Assembly (NCBI GenBank): GCA_029975275.1
Contig: JARKPN010000018.1
Coordinates: 1-64,000 of the forward strand
Source of the DNA: Geobacteraceae bacterium
Lineage (GTDB): Bacteria > Desulfobacterota > Desulfuromonadia > Geobacterales > Geobacteraceae
Direction of reading: 5' to 3'
DNA: 64,000 nt
The notes under the pieces are model-generated. The model did no database searches. It saw only the letters and a program-made list of their open reading frames with translations, and had not been told where the DNA came from. Both the position numbers and the translations under genes were made by a program. Positions 15,910 through 24,595 of this stretch are shown one piece after another. Every line of letters begins with the position of its first letter. Positions within the stretch are counted from its first letter, which is position 1.

Positions 15910-18000
15910 TTAGTGTGAAGCCTTGTTGTTCGCCGCCGCCTCGTTGATCACCTTCTGGGCCAGGTGACTCGGGATCTCCTCGTAATGGGAGAACTCGGCG
16001 GTAAAGAGACCGCGGTCGCTGGTCATGGAACGAAGGTCGTTGGCGTAGCTGAGAACCTCGGCCATGGGGACGACCGCCCTGATGATCTGCGAATTGGCCT
16101 TGGGCTCGACCCCTACGACCTTGCCGCGCCGGGAGTTGAGATCGCCGATCACGTCCCCCATGTTGTCCTCGGGCACGGTGATCTTCATCTTCATGATCGG
16201 TTCCAGAAGGACCGGTTTGGACATCTCCATCGCCTTCTTGAACGCCATGGAGCCCGCAATCTTGAACGCCATCTCGGAGGAATCGACCGTGTGGAAGGAG
16301 CCGTCGTAGAGCACCGCCTTGAAGTCCACCAGCGGGTATCCGGCCAGCGCCCCCTCCAGCGAGGCCTCCTGGATCCCCTTGTCGACCGCGGGGATGTAGG
16401 TCTTGGGGATCACGCCGCCGACGATCTTGTCCTCGAACTGGTATCCCTCTCCCCGGCCGAGCGGGATGAATTCAACCCAGCAGTCGCCGTACTGACCCCG
16501 GCCGCCCGACTGCTTCTTGTATTTCCCCTGGACCTTGACGGCCGACTTGATGGTCTCCAGGTACGGAACCTTCGGGGTCTTCAACTCCACCTCGACGCCG
16601 AATTTCCGCTTCAGCTTCTCGATGGTCACCTCCAGGTGCACCTGCCCCATGCCGGAGATGATGTGCTCCCTGGTCTGCTCGTCGCGGCGCAGGGTGATGG
16701 TCGGATCCTCCTCCATCAGGCGCTGCAGGGCGCCGTGGATCTTGTCCTCGTCGTTCTTGCTCTTCGGCTGGATTGCGAACGAGATGACCGGCTCCAGGGA
16801 CTTGGCCGGCTCGTATACGATGGGCTTGTCGGGGTCGCACAGGGTGTCCCCGCTCACCGTCTCCTTGAGCTTGGCCACCGCCACGATGTCGCCCGCCACG
16901 GCCTGCTTGATCGGCTTCTGCTTCTTTCCTTCCAGCTCGTAGAGCTGGCCGATGCGCTCCGTGGAGTCACGGGTCGAATTGTAGACCGTGGAATCGGAGT
17001 TCAGCACACCAGAGTAGACCCGGAAGACGGATATCTTGCCGGTGTAGGGGTCGGAGGTGGTCTTGAAGACCAGGGCGGAGAAAGGCTGGCTCTCTTCGGG
17101 GGCGCGCTCCTCCACCTCGTTGGTCTTGGGATTGATGCCGCTCACCCGGCCGCGATCCAGGGGCGACGGGAGGCAGAGGCAGAGGTAGTCGAGCAACTGG
17201 GGGACACCGATGTTCATCAGGGCCGAGCCGCAGAAAACCGGGGTGAAGGTGTTGCGCAGGGTGCCGACCCGCAGGCCGTCCAGGATCTCCTCGTTCGTGA
17301 GCTCGCCGGTGTCGAGGAACTTTTCCGTCAGGGCGTCGTAGGCCTCTGCCACGGTCTCGACCAGTCTTTCCCTCATGCTTTCCGCATCGGCCAGGTAGTC
17401 CGCGGGGATGTCGATCTCGGTGAACTTGCCGGAAAGGTCCTTTACATACCGGTATGCCTTCATCTGGATCAGGTCGATGACCCCTTCGAAGTCCTCTTCC
17501 GCTCCGAGCGGCAGCTGCACCGCCACCGCCCTGGCGCCCAGGGCCTTCTCCATGTCGCCCATTGCCCGGAGGAAATTGGCCCGCTCGCGGTCCATCTTGT
17601 TGACAAAGGCGATCCGCGGGATCTCGGCCTCGTTGGCCCATTCCCAGACCTCCTCGGTCTGGACCTTCACGCCGGAGATGGCCGAGATGATGACCACCGC
17701 CCCCCCCAGAACCCTGAGGCAGGACCGGGTGTCGGCGATGAAGTCGCCGTAACCCGGGGTGTCGATAATGTGGAGGGAATGGCCGTTCCATTCACCGTGA
17801 TTGAGGGAGGAGGAAACCGTTATCTTCCGCTTGATCTCTTCCGGCTCGAAGTCCATGGTCGAGCTACCGTCGTCTACACGGCCGAGACGGTCGTTGGTGC
17901 CGGTTGCAAACAGGATGGCCTCCGTCAGGGAGGTCTTCCCCGCCCCTCCATGGGCTACAATTCCAACATTTCTCACTTTCGCGGTGTCATACTTTGCCAT
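15910..18000 (-). CDS. Elongation factor G-like translational GTPase
   Basis: A ribosome-dependent GTPase of the EF-G family; it may be a second EF-G with a specialised role in translocation or recycling. The 696 residues contain the G domain (P-loop AHGGAGKTS, DTPGYGDF, NKMD), domain II, and the C-terminal EF-G domains III-V (MGQVHLEVTIEKLKRKF, GRGQYGDCWVEF, PEDNMGDVIGDLNSRRG). The first P-loop reads AHGGAGKTS rather than AHIDAGKTT of canonical FusA, and no rpsL/rpsG/tuf genes are nearby. It is therefore probably an EF-G2-type paralogue. It is first in the SPOR/HEAT/GTPase gene string. Confidence 0.87.
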   Translation of the reverse strand: MAKYDTAKVRNVGIVAHGGAGKTSLTEAILFATGTNDRLGRVDDGSSTMDFEPEEIKRKITVSSSLNHGEWNGHSLHIIDTPGYGDFIADTRSCLRVLGGAVVIISAISGVKVQTEEVWEWANEAEIPRIAFVNKMDRERANFLRAMGDMEKALGARAVAVQLPLGAEEDFEGVIDLIQMKAYRYVKDLSGKFTEIDIPADYLADAESMRERLVETVAEAYDALTEKFLDTGELTNEEILDGLRVGTLRNTFTPVFCGSALMNIGVPQLLDYLCLCLPSPLDRGRVSGINPKTNEVEERAPEESQPFSALVFKTTSDPYTGKISVFRVYSGVLNSDSTVYNSTRDSTERIGQLYELEGKKQKPIKQAVAGDIVAVAKLKETVSGDTLCDPDKPIVYEPAKSLEPVISFAIQPKSKNDEDKIHGALQRLMEEDPTITLRRDEQTREHIISGMGQVHLEVTIEKLKRKFGVEVELKTPKVPYLETIKSAVKVQGKYKKQSGGRGQYGDCWVEFIPLGRGEGYQFEDKIVGGVIPKTYIPAVDKGIQEASLEGALAGYPLVDFKAVLYDGSFHTVDSSEMAFKIAGSMAFKKAMEMSKPVLLEPIMKMKITVPEDNMGDVIGDLNSRRGKVVGVEPKANSQIIRAVVPMAEVLSYANDLRSMTSDRGLFTAEFSHYEEIPSHLAQKVINEAAANNKASH

Positions 18001-18082
18001 AAAGCCCCCTTGCTTATGTAATAGGTAGTACGCCTCCTACATGACTCCGAAGGGAAAAACTCCGCTGGTTCTTATGGACCAC

Positions 18083-18173
18083 CAGTGTCTCGTGCGTTAA
18101 TTTGTCTCCCTCCCCTCCCTCGACGGGAGGGAGAGGGAATTTTCTATTGTGTCAAATTACTCGCTAGTGGGCG
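18083..18173. repeat. Imperfect inverted-repeat element at the coaX 3' end
   Basis: CCAGTG…GTTAATTTG at the left and CAAATTAC…CTAGTGG at the right are imperfect reverse complements. Between them is a strong internal hairpin (18107-18138, CCCTCCC/GGGAGGG). The right end contains the coaX stop codon (18164-18166). There is no T-run after the hairpin, so intrinsic termination is doubtful. It could be a REP-like or decayed MITE-like element. Confidence 0.35.
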
Positions 18174-18943
18174 GGGGGTTGGGTGTTCCTGTCGTAGAGT
18201 ATCCGCAACCCCTCAAGCGTCAGAAACTCGTGAACCTCCTCTATGGTCTTCGATTCCTCTGCAATCAGCCGTGCCAGCCCGCCCGTGGCGATGACCCTGG
18301 GCGCCTCCCGGCTTTCCGCCTTCATGCGTGTGACTATCTCGTCCACCATGCCTACGTAGCCGAAGAAGATACCGGACTGCATGGCCCCGACCGTGTTCTT
18401 GGCAATGACCGACGGGGGCCTGATCACATCGACCCTCGGAAGCTTGCTTGCCTTCTGGAACAGTGCCTCGGCCGATATCATGATTCCCGGCGCTATGACG
18501 CCGCCACAGTAATGCCCCTTGGCATTGACCAGGTCGAAGGTGGTGGCGGTGCCGAAATCAACGATAATCAGGGCGGTCCCGTACTTCTCGAAGCCGGCCA
18601 CGGCGTTGACGATACGGTCCGCGCCCACCTCCTTGGGGTTCTCGTAGTGGATCGGCATGCCGGTCCTGATCCCCGGGCCGATCACGTAAGCCTTCAGATT
18701 GAAATAGCGGAGGGACATCCTCTCCAGCACCCCGGTCAGGACCGGAACGACCGAGGATACGATTATATCCCGTACGCAGCCGTATTCAATTTCGGAGAAC
18801 ATGAAAAGTTCCCGTATCAGAACGGCGTATTCGTCGACCGTCTTTGCCGTATCGGTAGCAATCCTCCAGTCTCTGACGAGCTGGTCTCCGTCGTACAGCC
18901 CGAGGACCGTATTGCTGTTGCCCACATCGATAACAAGTAACAC
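18164..18943 (-). CDS. coaX: Type III pantothenate kinase
   Basis: It phosphorylates pantothenate, the first committed step to coenzyme A, in the cytoplasm. The 259 residues open with [18 protein letters not shown], the ASKHA phosphate-1 motif with Asp6. They carry the family [11 protein letters not shown] motif and the DFGTATTFD phosphate-2 motif, plus GGVIAPGI. The GTG at 18943 is chosen because it starts exactly at the family's N-terminus and follows GGGAGAG; an ATG at 19006 would add an unrelated 21 residues. It is third in the nadC-birA-coaX string. Type III enzymes use no acetyl-CoA feedback. Confidence 0.92.
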   Translation of the reverse strand: MLLVIDVGNSNTVLGLYDGDQLVRDWRIATDTAKTVDEYAVLIRELFMFSEIEYGCVRDIIVSSVVPVLTGVLERMSLRYFNLKAYVIGPGIRTGMPIHYENPKEVGADRIVNAVAGFEKYGTALIIVDFGTATTFDLVNAKGHYCGGVIAPGIMISAEALFQKASKLPRVDVIRPPSVIAKNTVGAMQSGIFFGYVGMVDEIVTRMKAESREAPRVIATGGLARLIAEESKTIEEVHEFLTLEGLRILYDRNTQPPAH

Positions 18944-19042
18944 CGCATTCTCTCCCGCAAGGAAAATCAGTCCGTTTTCAGGGCAGAGCCCGGAACAACG
19001 TGTCAACCGTCACTTTTCCCTGCATCCGTGACGCTGAAGGTG

Positions 19043-20071
19043 TTATGGATGCAGATCATCAAGAATAGTCACGTCCCCCGCCAGTACCCGCTCGGAAACG
19101 CCGTCACCCCTCTGCAGCAGGAGCGCCCCGTCATCGTCTATGCCGCCGACGATCCCCTCGGTCGCCTCGTCACCCGAAGAAACCCTCACCCTGCGGCCCT
19201 GGACCATGCTGCGCCTGAGCCACTCATTCCTGGCCGAGGCGAACCCATGCTCCAGGTAATCTTCGTAGAGGGTGTCGAGAGCGGTGAGCAGGGCCCGGGT
19301 GAACTCCACCCGATTCACGCAGGCCCCGCTCTCCAGCATGAGAGAACTGGCCGGATACCGCAGTCCTTCGGGAAACTGCTCCTTTTTCATGTTGAGATTT
19401 ACGCCGATCCCGAGCACTACGAAATGAATCGTATCGGTCTCGGAGCTCATCTCGTTCAGCAGACCTGCGATCTTGAGGCCGTTCACCAGGATATCGTTGG
19501 GCCATTTGATTCGCGGACAAAGGGGGGTAACCGATTCAACGGCCCGTGCGACCGCGACCGCCGAGAGAAAGGTGAGTTGGGGAGCCCTGACGGGCGGCAT
19601 GGCAGGCCTGAGAATGACGGAGCAGTAGAGGTTCACTCCACCGGGCGACTCCCATCGCCTTCCGAGACGCCCTCTGCCGCCGGTCTGGCTGTCGGCAATC
19701 ACCACCACCCCGTCTTCCGCGCCTTTCTCGGCCAGGCGGAAGGCCAGCAGATTGGTGGAATCGGTCTCGTCTGCCGAGACGATGCGGCGCCCGATCCTGC
19801 CGGTCCGGAGACCGGTCGATAATTCTGTTGCGGTCAGGGTGTCGGGGGCGGTCAGAAAACGGTACCCCCTCGCCGGGACCGATTCGATCCCGTATCCCCT
19901 GGCCCGCAGCTTGTTGACGTGTTTCCAGACCGCGGTGCGGGACACCTTGAGAGCGTTACCCAGTTCCTCGCCGGAAAACACCTTCCCCTCTTCTGCGCGG
20001 AACAGCTCCACCATCCTCTGTTCAATGGGCGTTTTACCACTGCCCGGGTCGGGTGTAACAGGCTCTCTCAA
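19043..20071 (-). CDS. birA: Bifunctional biotin ligase / biotin operon repressor
   Basis: It makes biotinyl-AMP, transfers biotin to carboxylase carrier lysines, and probably represses biotin genes. The 342 residues have an N-terminal winged helix (VFSGEELGNALKVSRTAVWKHVNKL), present only in repressor-type BirA. The catalytic core follows with GGRGRLGRRWESP and KWPNDILVN, then an SH3-like C-terminus. The TTG at 20071 overlaps the nadC stop (ATATTGA) and has GGAGGG just upstream, though only 3 nt away. The longer open frame runs antisense-free into nadC and is not used. The gene is translationally coupled to nadC. Confidence 0.9.
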   Translation of the reverse strand: MREPVTPDPGSGKTPIEQRMVELFRAEEGKVFSGEELGNALKVSRTAVWKHVNKLRARGYGIESVPARGYRFLTAPDTLTATELSTGLRTGRIGRRIVSADETDSTNLLAFRLAEKGAEDGVVVIADSQTGGRGRLGRRWESPGGVNLYCSVILRPAMPPVRAPQLTFLSAVAVARAVESVTPLCPRIKWPNDILVNGLKIAGLLNEMSSETDTIHFVVLGIGVNLNMKKEQFPEGLRYPASSLMLESGACVNRVEFTRALLTALDTLYEDYLEHGFASARNEWLRRSMVQGRRVRVSSGDEATEGIVGGIDDDGALLLQRGDGVSERVLAGDVTILDDLHP

Positions 20072-20898
20072 TATCCCTCCAGGAGCATGGAGATATCCAT
20101 GGCGCGTGCGCTGTGAGTGAGGGCGCCGACGGAGATGATGTCGACGCCGGTAGCGGCGATGGCGCCTATCGTGTCCAGGTTGACCCCTCCGGATGCCTCC
20201 ATGAGAGCCTTCCCGCCCGCCATTTCGACCGCCCGGCGCATCATTGCCGATTCCATGTTGTCCAGCATGATGATGTCGGCGCCGGCTGCGAGCGCCTCGG
20301 CGACCTGTTCGAGGGTTTCCGTCTCCACCTCGACCCTGATGGTGTGTGGGACAACGGCCCGTGCGCGCTGCACGGCGATTGTGATACCGCCGGCGGCCGT
20401 GATATGGTTTTCCTTGATCAGGACGCCGTCGTACAGGCCGAAACGGTGGTTGCTGCCCCCGCCGATTCTCACCGCGTATTTTTCCAGTTGGCGGAGTCCG
20501 GGAGTAGTCTTCCTGGTGTCCGTCACCCTGGCCCCGGTCCCTCGTACCGCCTCGCAATAGCGGGCCGTCAGGGTGGCGATGCCGCACATGCGCTGCAGGA
20601 GGTTCAACGCCACCCTCTCCCCCTGGAGGAGGATCGCCGCGTCGCCCCGCATTTCCGCGATCACCGCCCCCTTCGCCACCGAGGCGCCGTCCTGGAAGTG
20701 GGGGGTGAATACCGTCTCGGGGTCGAGCATCTGAAACACCCGTGCGGCCACCTGGATACCGGCCAGCACGAGCGGCTCCTTGGCGATCAGCCTGCCGCCG
20801 GCCGGGCGCTTTTCAGGCAGCACGGCCAGGGTCGTGAGGTCGCCGGTGTGAAGATCCTCCAGCAGGGCGTTTTCAATAAGTCTGTCAAGGCCGATCAT
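20068..20898 (-). CDS. nadC: Nicotinate-nucleotide pyrophosphorylase (quinolinate phosphoribosyltransferase)
   Basis: It converts quinolinate and PRPP to nicotinate mononucleotide in de novo NAD synthesis. The 276 residues contain the substrate-binding TRKTTPGLRQLEKYAV segment, GGGSNHRFGLYDGVLIKENH, and the barrel motifs VEVETLEQ and IMLDNM. The ATG at 20898 gives the family's N-terminus (IGLDRLIENALLEDL) and has GGAG at a proper distance; an upstream ATG at 20946 does not. It is the first gene of nadC-birA-coaX, with a good promoter about 160 nt upstream. Confidence 0.94.
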   Translation of the reverse strand: MIGLDRLIENALLEDLHTGDLTTLAVLPEKRPAGGRLIAKEPLVLAGIQVAARVFQMLDPETVFTPHFQDGASVAKGAVIAEMRGDAAILLQGERVALNLLQRMCGIATLTARYCEAVRGTGARVTDTRKTTPGLRQLEKYAVRIGGGSNHRFGLYDGVLIKENHITAAGGITIAVQRARAVVPHTIRVEVETETLEQVAEALAAGADIIMLDNMESAMMRRAVEMAGGKALMEASGGVNLDTIGAIAATGVDIISVGALTHSARAMDISMLLEGY

Positions 20899-21061
20899 CA
20901 ATACTCCAAACAGGCGCGCCCTCTCGGCCAACGGCCGGACCGCCACATGATCTCCGTGCGGGACCCGGCCGTCACCGCGGTTTCGTTCGGTCCCGGCGCG
21001 CGGACACCCTGTCCGCGAAACGGTGCGGGCCGGTCCGCCGCAAGGGATATCAGGGCGATCC

Positions 21062-21090
21062 TTTATAACATAGGTTCAGAATGACGGCAA
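21062..21090 (-). promoter_or_regulatory. Predicted sigma-70 promoter of nadC-birA-coaX
   Basis: On the minus strand, TTGCCG (21090-21085), a 17-nt spacer and TATAAA (21067-21062). The leader to nadC is about 155 nt. Confidence 0.55.
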
Positions 21091-21328
21091 CCGCTAATCC
21101 GCTGTTTCCCCTTGTAAAACCGGCACTGTGGAGCCCAAGCGGCAGCCGGTTGGCGGCAAACGGCGTGACGGATATCACCTGTCCGGCCTGGTATGTCCGC
21201 AGGCCGGACCGTATAGCCGGGAAAGCCACTGAAGTGAGAGAGGGGGGAACAGGCAGAGGCCTGAGCAGTGAAACGTGTAGAGGGACCCACGCGGCCTGAA
21301 GCCGAGACAACCGCGGAATACGCAAAAT

Positions 21329-21362
21329 GCCTTTGACTGCCGGGGATGAGACAGTCAAAGGC
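21329..21362 (-). terminator. Terminator after the tRNA-Gln/tRNA-Glu pair
   Basis: An 11-bp perfect stem, GCCTTTGACTG with CAGTCAAAGGC, and a 12-nt loop is followed on the minus strand by ATTTTG. The T-run is short. Confidence 0.5.
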
Positions 21363-21371
21363 ATGGAGAAA

Positions 21372-21446
21372 TGGTGATCCCAAGGGGACTTGAACCCCTG
21401 TTACCGACGTGAAAGGCCGGTGTCCTAACCGCTAGACGATGGGACC
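21372..21446 (-). tRNA. tRNA-Glu (UUC)
   Basis: Complete cloverleaf with encoded CCA. The acceptor is GGTCCCA/TGGGATC, the anticodon loop CTTTCAC gives UUC, and the T-loop is GTTCAAGTC. It is transcribed after tRNA-Gln. Confidence 0.95.
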
Positions 21447-21485
21447 GTAACCCATATGCCGAACCTGCCGGCGGAAAATTGTAAA

Positions 21486-21559
21486 TGGCTGGGGGACAAG
21501 GATTCGAACCTTGGTTGGCGGAGTCAGAGTCCGCAGTCCTGCCGCTAGACGATCCCCCA
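21486..21559 (-). tRNA. tRNA-Gln (CUG)
   Basis: Complete cloverleaf with encoded CCA. The acceptor is TGGGGGA/TCCCCCA and the anticodon loop CTCTGAC gives CUG. It is first of the Gln-Glu pair. Confidence 0.93.
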
Positions 21560-21574
21560 GCAGGCGGAAGCTGT

Positions 21575-21603
21575 TATATACCAAAGTGGCTGCATGGCGT
21601 CAA
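21575..21603 (-). promoter_or_regulatory. Promoter of the tRNA-Gln/Glu operon
   Basis: On the minus strand, TTGACG (21603-21598), a 17-nt spacer and TATATA (21580-21575). It lies 16 nt before the tRNA-Gln 5' end. Confidence 0.7.
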
Positions 21604-21649
21604 GGCTTTTCAGCACCCGGCGAACCAAAGCGGCCCGCCATGGTACGGG

Positions 21650-22204
21650 TCAAACCTGTCCGGACTTCCCGATCAAGGAGGCTCCCGCTTCCAATGCCCT
21701 GACGTTTGCCGGGATGAACCTGTGGTTCCGCTCCGGCAGGGTATCCTTGAGCGCCTCGGCCAGGGCGTCGATCGAGACGGCGCCGGTCCTTGCAGCATAC
21801 GCCCCGACCGCCACCATGTTGACCATTCTTGCGTCACCGATCTCCCTGGCAACGGCGTTCATTTCTATGGCGATAATATCCAGGTCCTTCCTGGGAAAGC
21901 CGGACAGATCCACCAGGGAGGTATTGACGATGCATATACCGCCCGGTTTTATCCTGGGACCGTACTTGTCCAGCGATGACTGGTTCAGGATAACTGCGAC
22001 GCTCGGGTTGCCGACCACCGGCGAGCCCACGTCGCCGTCGGAGATGACGACGGTGCATACGGCCGCGCCCCCGCGCTTTTCCACCCCGTAAGAGGGCAAG
22101 AACGAGACGTTCTTCTCCTCCACGATGGCGGCCTGGGCAAGAAGGGTCCCAGCCAGCAGCACTCCCTGCCCCCCGTAACCGGCCATAAACATGTCATGCC
22201 TCAT
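21650..22204 (-). CDS. korC: 2-oxoacid:ferredoxin oxidoreductase, gamma subunit
   Basis: Part of a cytoplasmic complex that oxidatively decarboxylates a 2-oxoacid (most likely 2-oxoglutarate) with CoA and reduced ferredoxin as products. The 184-residue gamma subunit starts with MFMAGYGGQGVLLAGTLLAQA, the family nucleotide-like loop, and contains SYGVEKRGGAAVCTVVISD. It is the last of four genes in order delta, alpha, beta, gamma. The set has separate small subunits, as in four-subunit KorDABC enzymes. Substrate identity is inferred from the four-subunit form and from the reductive-capable TCA cycle of Geobacter. Confidence 0.87.
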   Translation of the reverse strand: MRHDMFMAGYGGQGVLLAGTLLAQAAIVEEKNVSFLPSYGVEKRGGAAVCTVVISDGDVGSPVVGNPSVAVILNQSSLDKYGPRIKPGGICIVNTSLVDLSGFPRKDLDIIAIEMNAVAREIGDARMVNMVAVGAYAARTGAVSIDALAEALKDTLPERNHRFIPANVRALEAGASLIGKSGQV

Positions 22205-22269
22205 AGTAGCAGTCCCCCGGTAGCATTCGAAATGACGGCGGCCCCGACACGCACCTGTCGGGCCGTGGA

Positions 22270-23013
22270 TTACAGATTCGCGGTATTCTTGAAGGTGCCC
22301 AGCCTGAAATACTCACACATCTCCCGCCCCACCCGTTCGTTGGCCTCGATGGCGCCCATGCCCCAGTTGGTCGGGCAGGCGGAGAGGAACTCTACGAAAG
22401 AAAACCCCTTCCCCTCGATCTGGTAACGGAAGGCCTTCTTCATCTGCTTCTTCGCGTCCATGATATTTCTCGGGCTGTTGACCGCCGCCCGAGCGGAGAA
22501 TGCGACACCGTCGAGGCCCGACAGCAGCTCGGCTACCCTGACGGGAAAGCCCTCCTTTTCGGACCTTCTGCCGTACGGGGATGTCGATGTCCTCTGGCCG
22601 GGGAGAGTGGTGGGCGCCATCTGTCCGCCGGTCATGCCATAGGTGGTGTTGTTCACGAAGATGACGGTTATGTCTTCCCCACGGTTGGCCGCGTGGATTA
22701 TTTCCGCGGTGCCGATGGCCGCCAGGTCGCCGTCCCCCTGGTAGGTGAAAACGAACCTGTCCGGCCTGGCCCTCTTCACACCGGTCGCCACGGCAGGCGC
22801 CCGGCCGTGCGGGGATTCGACCACGTCCAGGTCGAAGTAGCTGTACAGGAAGACCGAACAGCCGATTGATGCCACCCCTATGGTTTTCCGGGCCAGATCG
22901 AATTCATCCAGCGTCTCGGCCACGATCCGGTGGATGGTACCGTGGTGACAGCCCGGACAGAAGTGGGTCTGGACGTCCTTGAGGCTCTCCGGCCTCCTGA
23001 ATACCTGTTGCAT
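22270..23013 (-). CDS. korB: 2-oxoacid:ferredoxin oxidoreductase, beta subunit (TPP-binding)
   Basis: It holds thiamine diphosphate and the proximal site for the oxidative decarboxylation carried out with the alpha subunit. The 247 residues begin with [13 protein letters not shown]. The TPP/Mg motif runs from [16 protein letters not shown] to [15 protein letters not shown], and the [17 protein letters not shown] region follows. The ATG is preceded by GAGG. It lies 52 bp after korA and 65 bp before korC. The protein is shorter than pyruvate-type fused enzymes, consistent with a separate-subunit enzyme. Confidence 0.9.
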   Translation of the reverse strand: MQQVFRRPESLKDVQTHFCPGCHHGTIHRIVAETLDEFDLARKTIGVASIGCSVFLYSYFDLDVVESPHGRAPAVATGVKRARPDRFVFTYQGDGDLAAIGTAEIIHAANRGEDITVIFVNNTTYGMTGGQMAPTTLPGQRTSTSPYGRRSEKEGFPVRVAELLSGLDGVAFSARAAVNSPRNIMDAKKQMKKAFRYQIEGKGFSFVEFLSACPTNWGMGAIEANERVGREMCEYFRLGTFKNTANL

Positions 23014-23065
23014 TCCATACCTCGACGTTTGTGTCTGTAAATACGTGCCCCGTAGGGCAATACCA

Positions 23066-24127
23066 CTAGTTCCGATAGTACCTTCTTATCTGCTCCAGGA
23101 GTTCCTCAGGGGTGGGGAGGGAGCCGGTGCCGGACGGCCTGCCGTAGAAATGGACTTCCGCGTCACGCGCAACCGACAGCCGCACGTCCTCGACCATCTG
23201 TCCGGTATTCAACTCGATGTCGAGCACGGTCTTGCAGTGTTCGGTCGCCGAGGCGAATGCCTTGGCCGGGAAAGGAAACAGGGTTATCGGGCGAAGCAGG
23301 CCGACTTTCATTCCCTCCTCCCTCGCCATCGCGACCGCGGTTTTGGCGATCCTGGCGGCGGAACCGAAACCGGTGGCGATAAGGGTGGCATCGGCGGTTT
23401 CGTAGTCCTCCCAGCGCGCCTCCTTTGCAGCCAGATCCCGGTACTTGGCGAAAAGCTTCCAGTTGTGGGCTTCCAGCTCGCCGTCACCCAGAAACAGGGA
23501 CTTGACCACTCGCTGCCCGCCCTCTTCCGTGCCGCGCAGTGCCCAATCCTTGGCCGGCAGTTCCCTGTGGGGCCGCGGGTGGGGGATGAGGGGCTCCTTC
23601 ATCTGGCCGACCACCGCATCGCCCAGGATCATGGCGGGCATGCGGTAGATCTCGGCCAGGTCGAAGGCCAGCATGGTCAGGTCATACATCTCCTGGATCG
23701 AGGAGGGAGCCAGAACGATAATGTGATAACCTCCATGCCCGCCCCCCTTGACGGCCTGGAAATAATCCCCCTGGGAGGCGTCGATCCCGCCGAGGCCCGG
23801 TCCCGATCTCGAGATGTTCACGATCAGACATGGGATCTCCATTCCCGCCATGTAGGAAATGGTCTCCATCTTCAGGGAGATGCCGGGGCTGGAGGATGAA
23901 GTCATGGCCCTGGCGCCGGTCGCGGCAGCACCAAGGACCATGTTGATGGACGCTATTTCGCTTTCGGCCTGAATGAACTCTCCATTCAGCCCGGGCATTT
24001 CCCGTGACATGAACTCGGGAATATCGTTCTGGGGCGTAATGGGATAGCCGAAATAGTACCTGCACCCCGCCTCGATGGCCCCCATACATATTGCCTCGTT
24101 ACCCCTTACCAGCAGACGCTTGGCCAA
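23066..24127 (-). CDS. korA: 2-oxoacid:ferredoxin oxidoreductase, alpha subunit
   Basis: The alpha subunit carries the pyrimidine-binding and transketolase-like domains that complete the TPP active site. The 353 residues show [20 protein letters not shown] and [19 protein letters not shown] near the N-terminus. [17 protein letters not shown] follows mid-protein, then a C-terminal domain. The TTG at 24127 follows GGGGAGGA by 6 nt and yields the normal N-terminus ([16 protein letters not shown]). An ATG at 24178 would add 17 odd residues. It lies 82 bp downstream of the ferredoxin-like delta gene. Confidence 0.9.
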   Translation of the reverse strand: MAKRLLVRGNEAICMGAIEAGCRYYFGYPITPQNDIPEFMSREMPGLNGEFIQAESEIASINMVLGAAATGARAMTSSSSPGISLKMETISYMAGMEIPCLIVNISRSGPGLGGIDASQGDYFQAVKGGGHGGYHIIVLAPSSIQEMYDLTMLAFDLAEIYRMPAMILGDAVVGQMKEPLIPHPRPHRELPAKDWALRGTEEGGQRVVKSLFLGDGELEAHNWKLFAKYRDLAAKEARWEDYETADATLIATGFGSAARIAKTAVAMAREEGMKVGLLRPITLFPFPAKAFASATEHCKTVLDIELNTGQMVEDVRLSVARDAEVHFYGRPSGTGSLPTPEELLEQIRRYYRN

Positions 24128-24209
24128 TTGGTTCCTCCCCGTTGCTGAACCCGGCTCAAAATATGAAGCCGGCGGCAAACCCGTATATTACCGGTAGCTG
24201 AACATTGTT

Positions 24210-24416
24210 TTATTTAAACACCTTGATCGCCACATCGGGACACATTTCGGCGCACAAGGCACAACCGGTGCACTTGATTTCAGTTTCCTGAAACAGAGCC
24301 GGCGTATAGCCATGGTTATTGATCTGCTCACTCAGGGTTATCAATTTCTTAGGACATGCAATCGTGCAAAGTCCGCAGCCTTTGCATCTCAATTCATCAA
24401 TTTCGATCGTCGGCAT
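24210..24416 (-). CDS. korD: 2-oxoacid:ferredoxin oxidoreductase, delta subunit (2[4Fe-4S] ferredoxin)
   Basis: A 68-residue ferredoxin-like subunit that relays electrons from the TPP site to soluble ferredoxin. Two classic cluster motifs are present, CKGCGLCTIACP and CTGCALCAEMCP, each with four cysteines. It is the first gene of the kor set. The ATG is preceded by AAGGAA. Its promoter must lie in the AT-rich gap shared with the divergent MucR-like gene. Confidence 0.9.
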   Translation of the reverse strand: MPTIEIDELRCKGCGLCTIACPKKLITLSEQINNHGYTPALFQETEIKCTGCALCAEMCPDVAIKVFK

Positions 24417-24525
24417 TCTGGTTTCCTTATGCTAAAGGAGCGATGTGTCAAGCTGTATGAAGAAAAATATCAGAGCTCACGATACCGAGTCAATCATTTT
24501 TCCTGCTTGAAAAAGATCTTTACAC

Positions 24526-24554
24526 TTGATTTTATGTGATTATGCGATTAAATA
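24526..24554 (+). promoter_or_regulatory. Predicted sigma-70 promoter of the MucR-like gene
   Basis: TTGATT (24526-24531), a 17-nt spacer and TAAATA (24549-24554), 42 nt before the ATG, in a markedly AT-rich divergent gap facing korD. Confidence 0.45.
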
Positions 24555-24595
24555 GAATAACATTAGCATTGATGCTTACAAAGGAGGGACACAAA

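Larger units (their letters stand above)
20899..21371. other. 473-bp gap between nadC and tRNA-Glu
   Basis: It contains the nadC promoter (21062-21090) and a hairpin after the tRNA genes (21329-21362). Open frames crossing it (for example 21050-21364, minus) have no ribosome site or recognisable protein and run through the promoter. I see no convincing gene. Confidence 0.6.

Noticed and set aside
13959-15947. Plus-strand frame of 662 codons opposite the SPOR and HEAT-like genes
   Set aside because: Antisense shadow crossing two genes and their gap; no recognisable protein.
15964-18021. Plus-strand frame of 685 codons opposite the EF-G-like gene
   Set aside because: Its length is a by-product of GC-rich codon bias; the opposite strand has an unmistakable EF-G.
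21050-21364. 104-codon minus-strand frame between nadC and tRNA-Glu
   Set aside because: It runs through the nadC promoter and the tRNA terminator hairpin and has no ribosome site.
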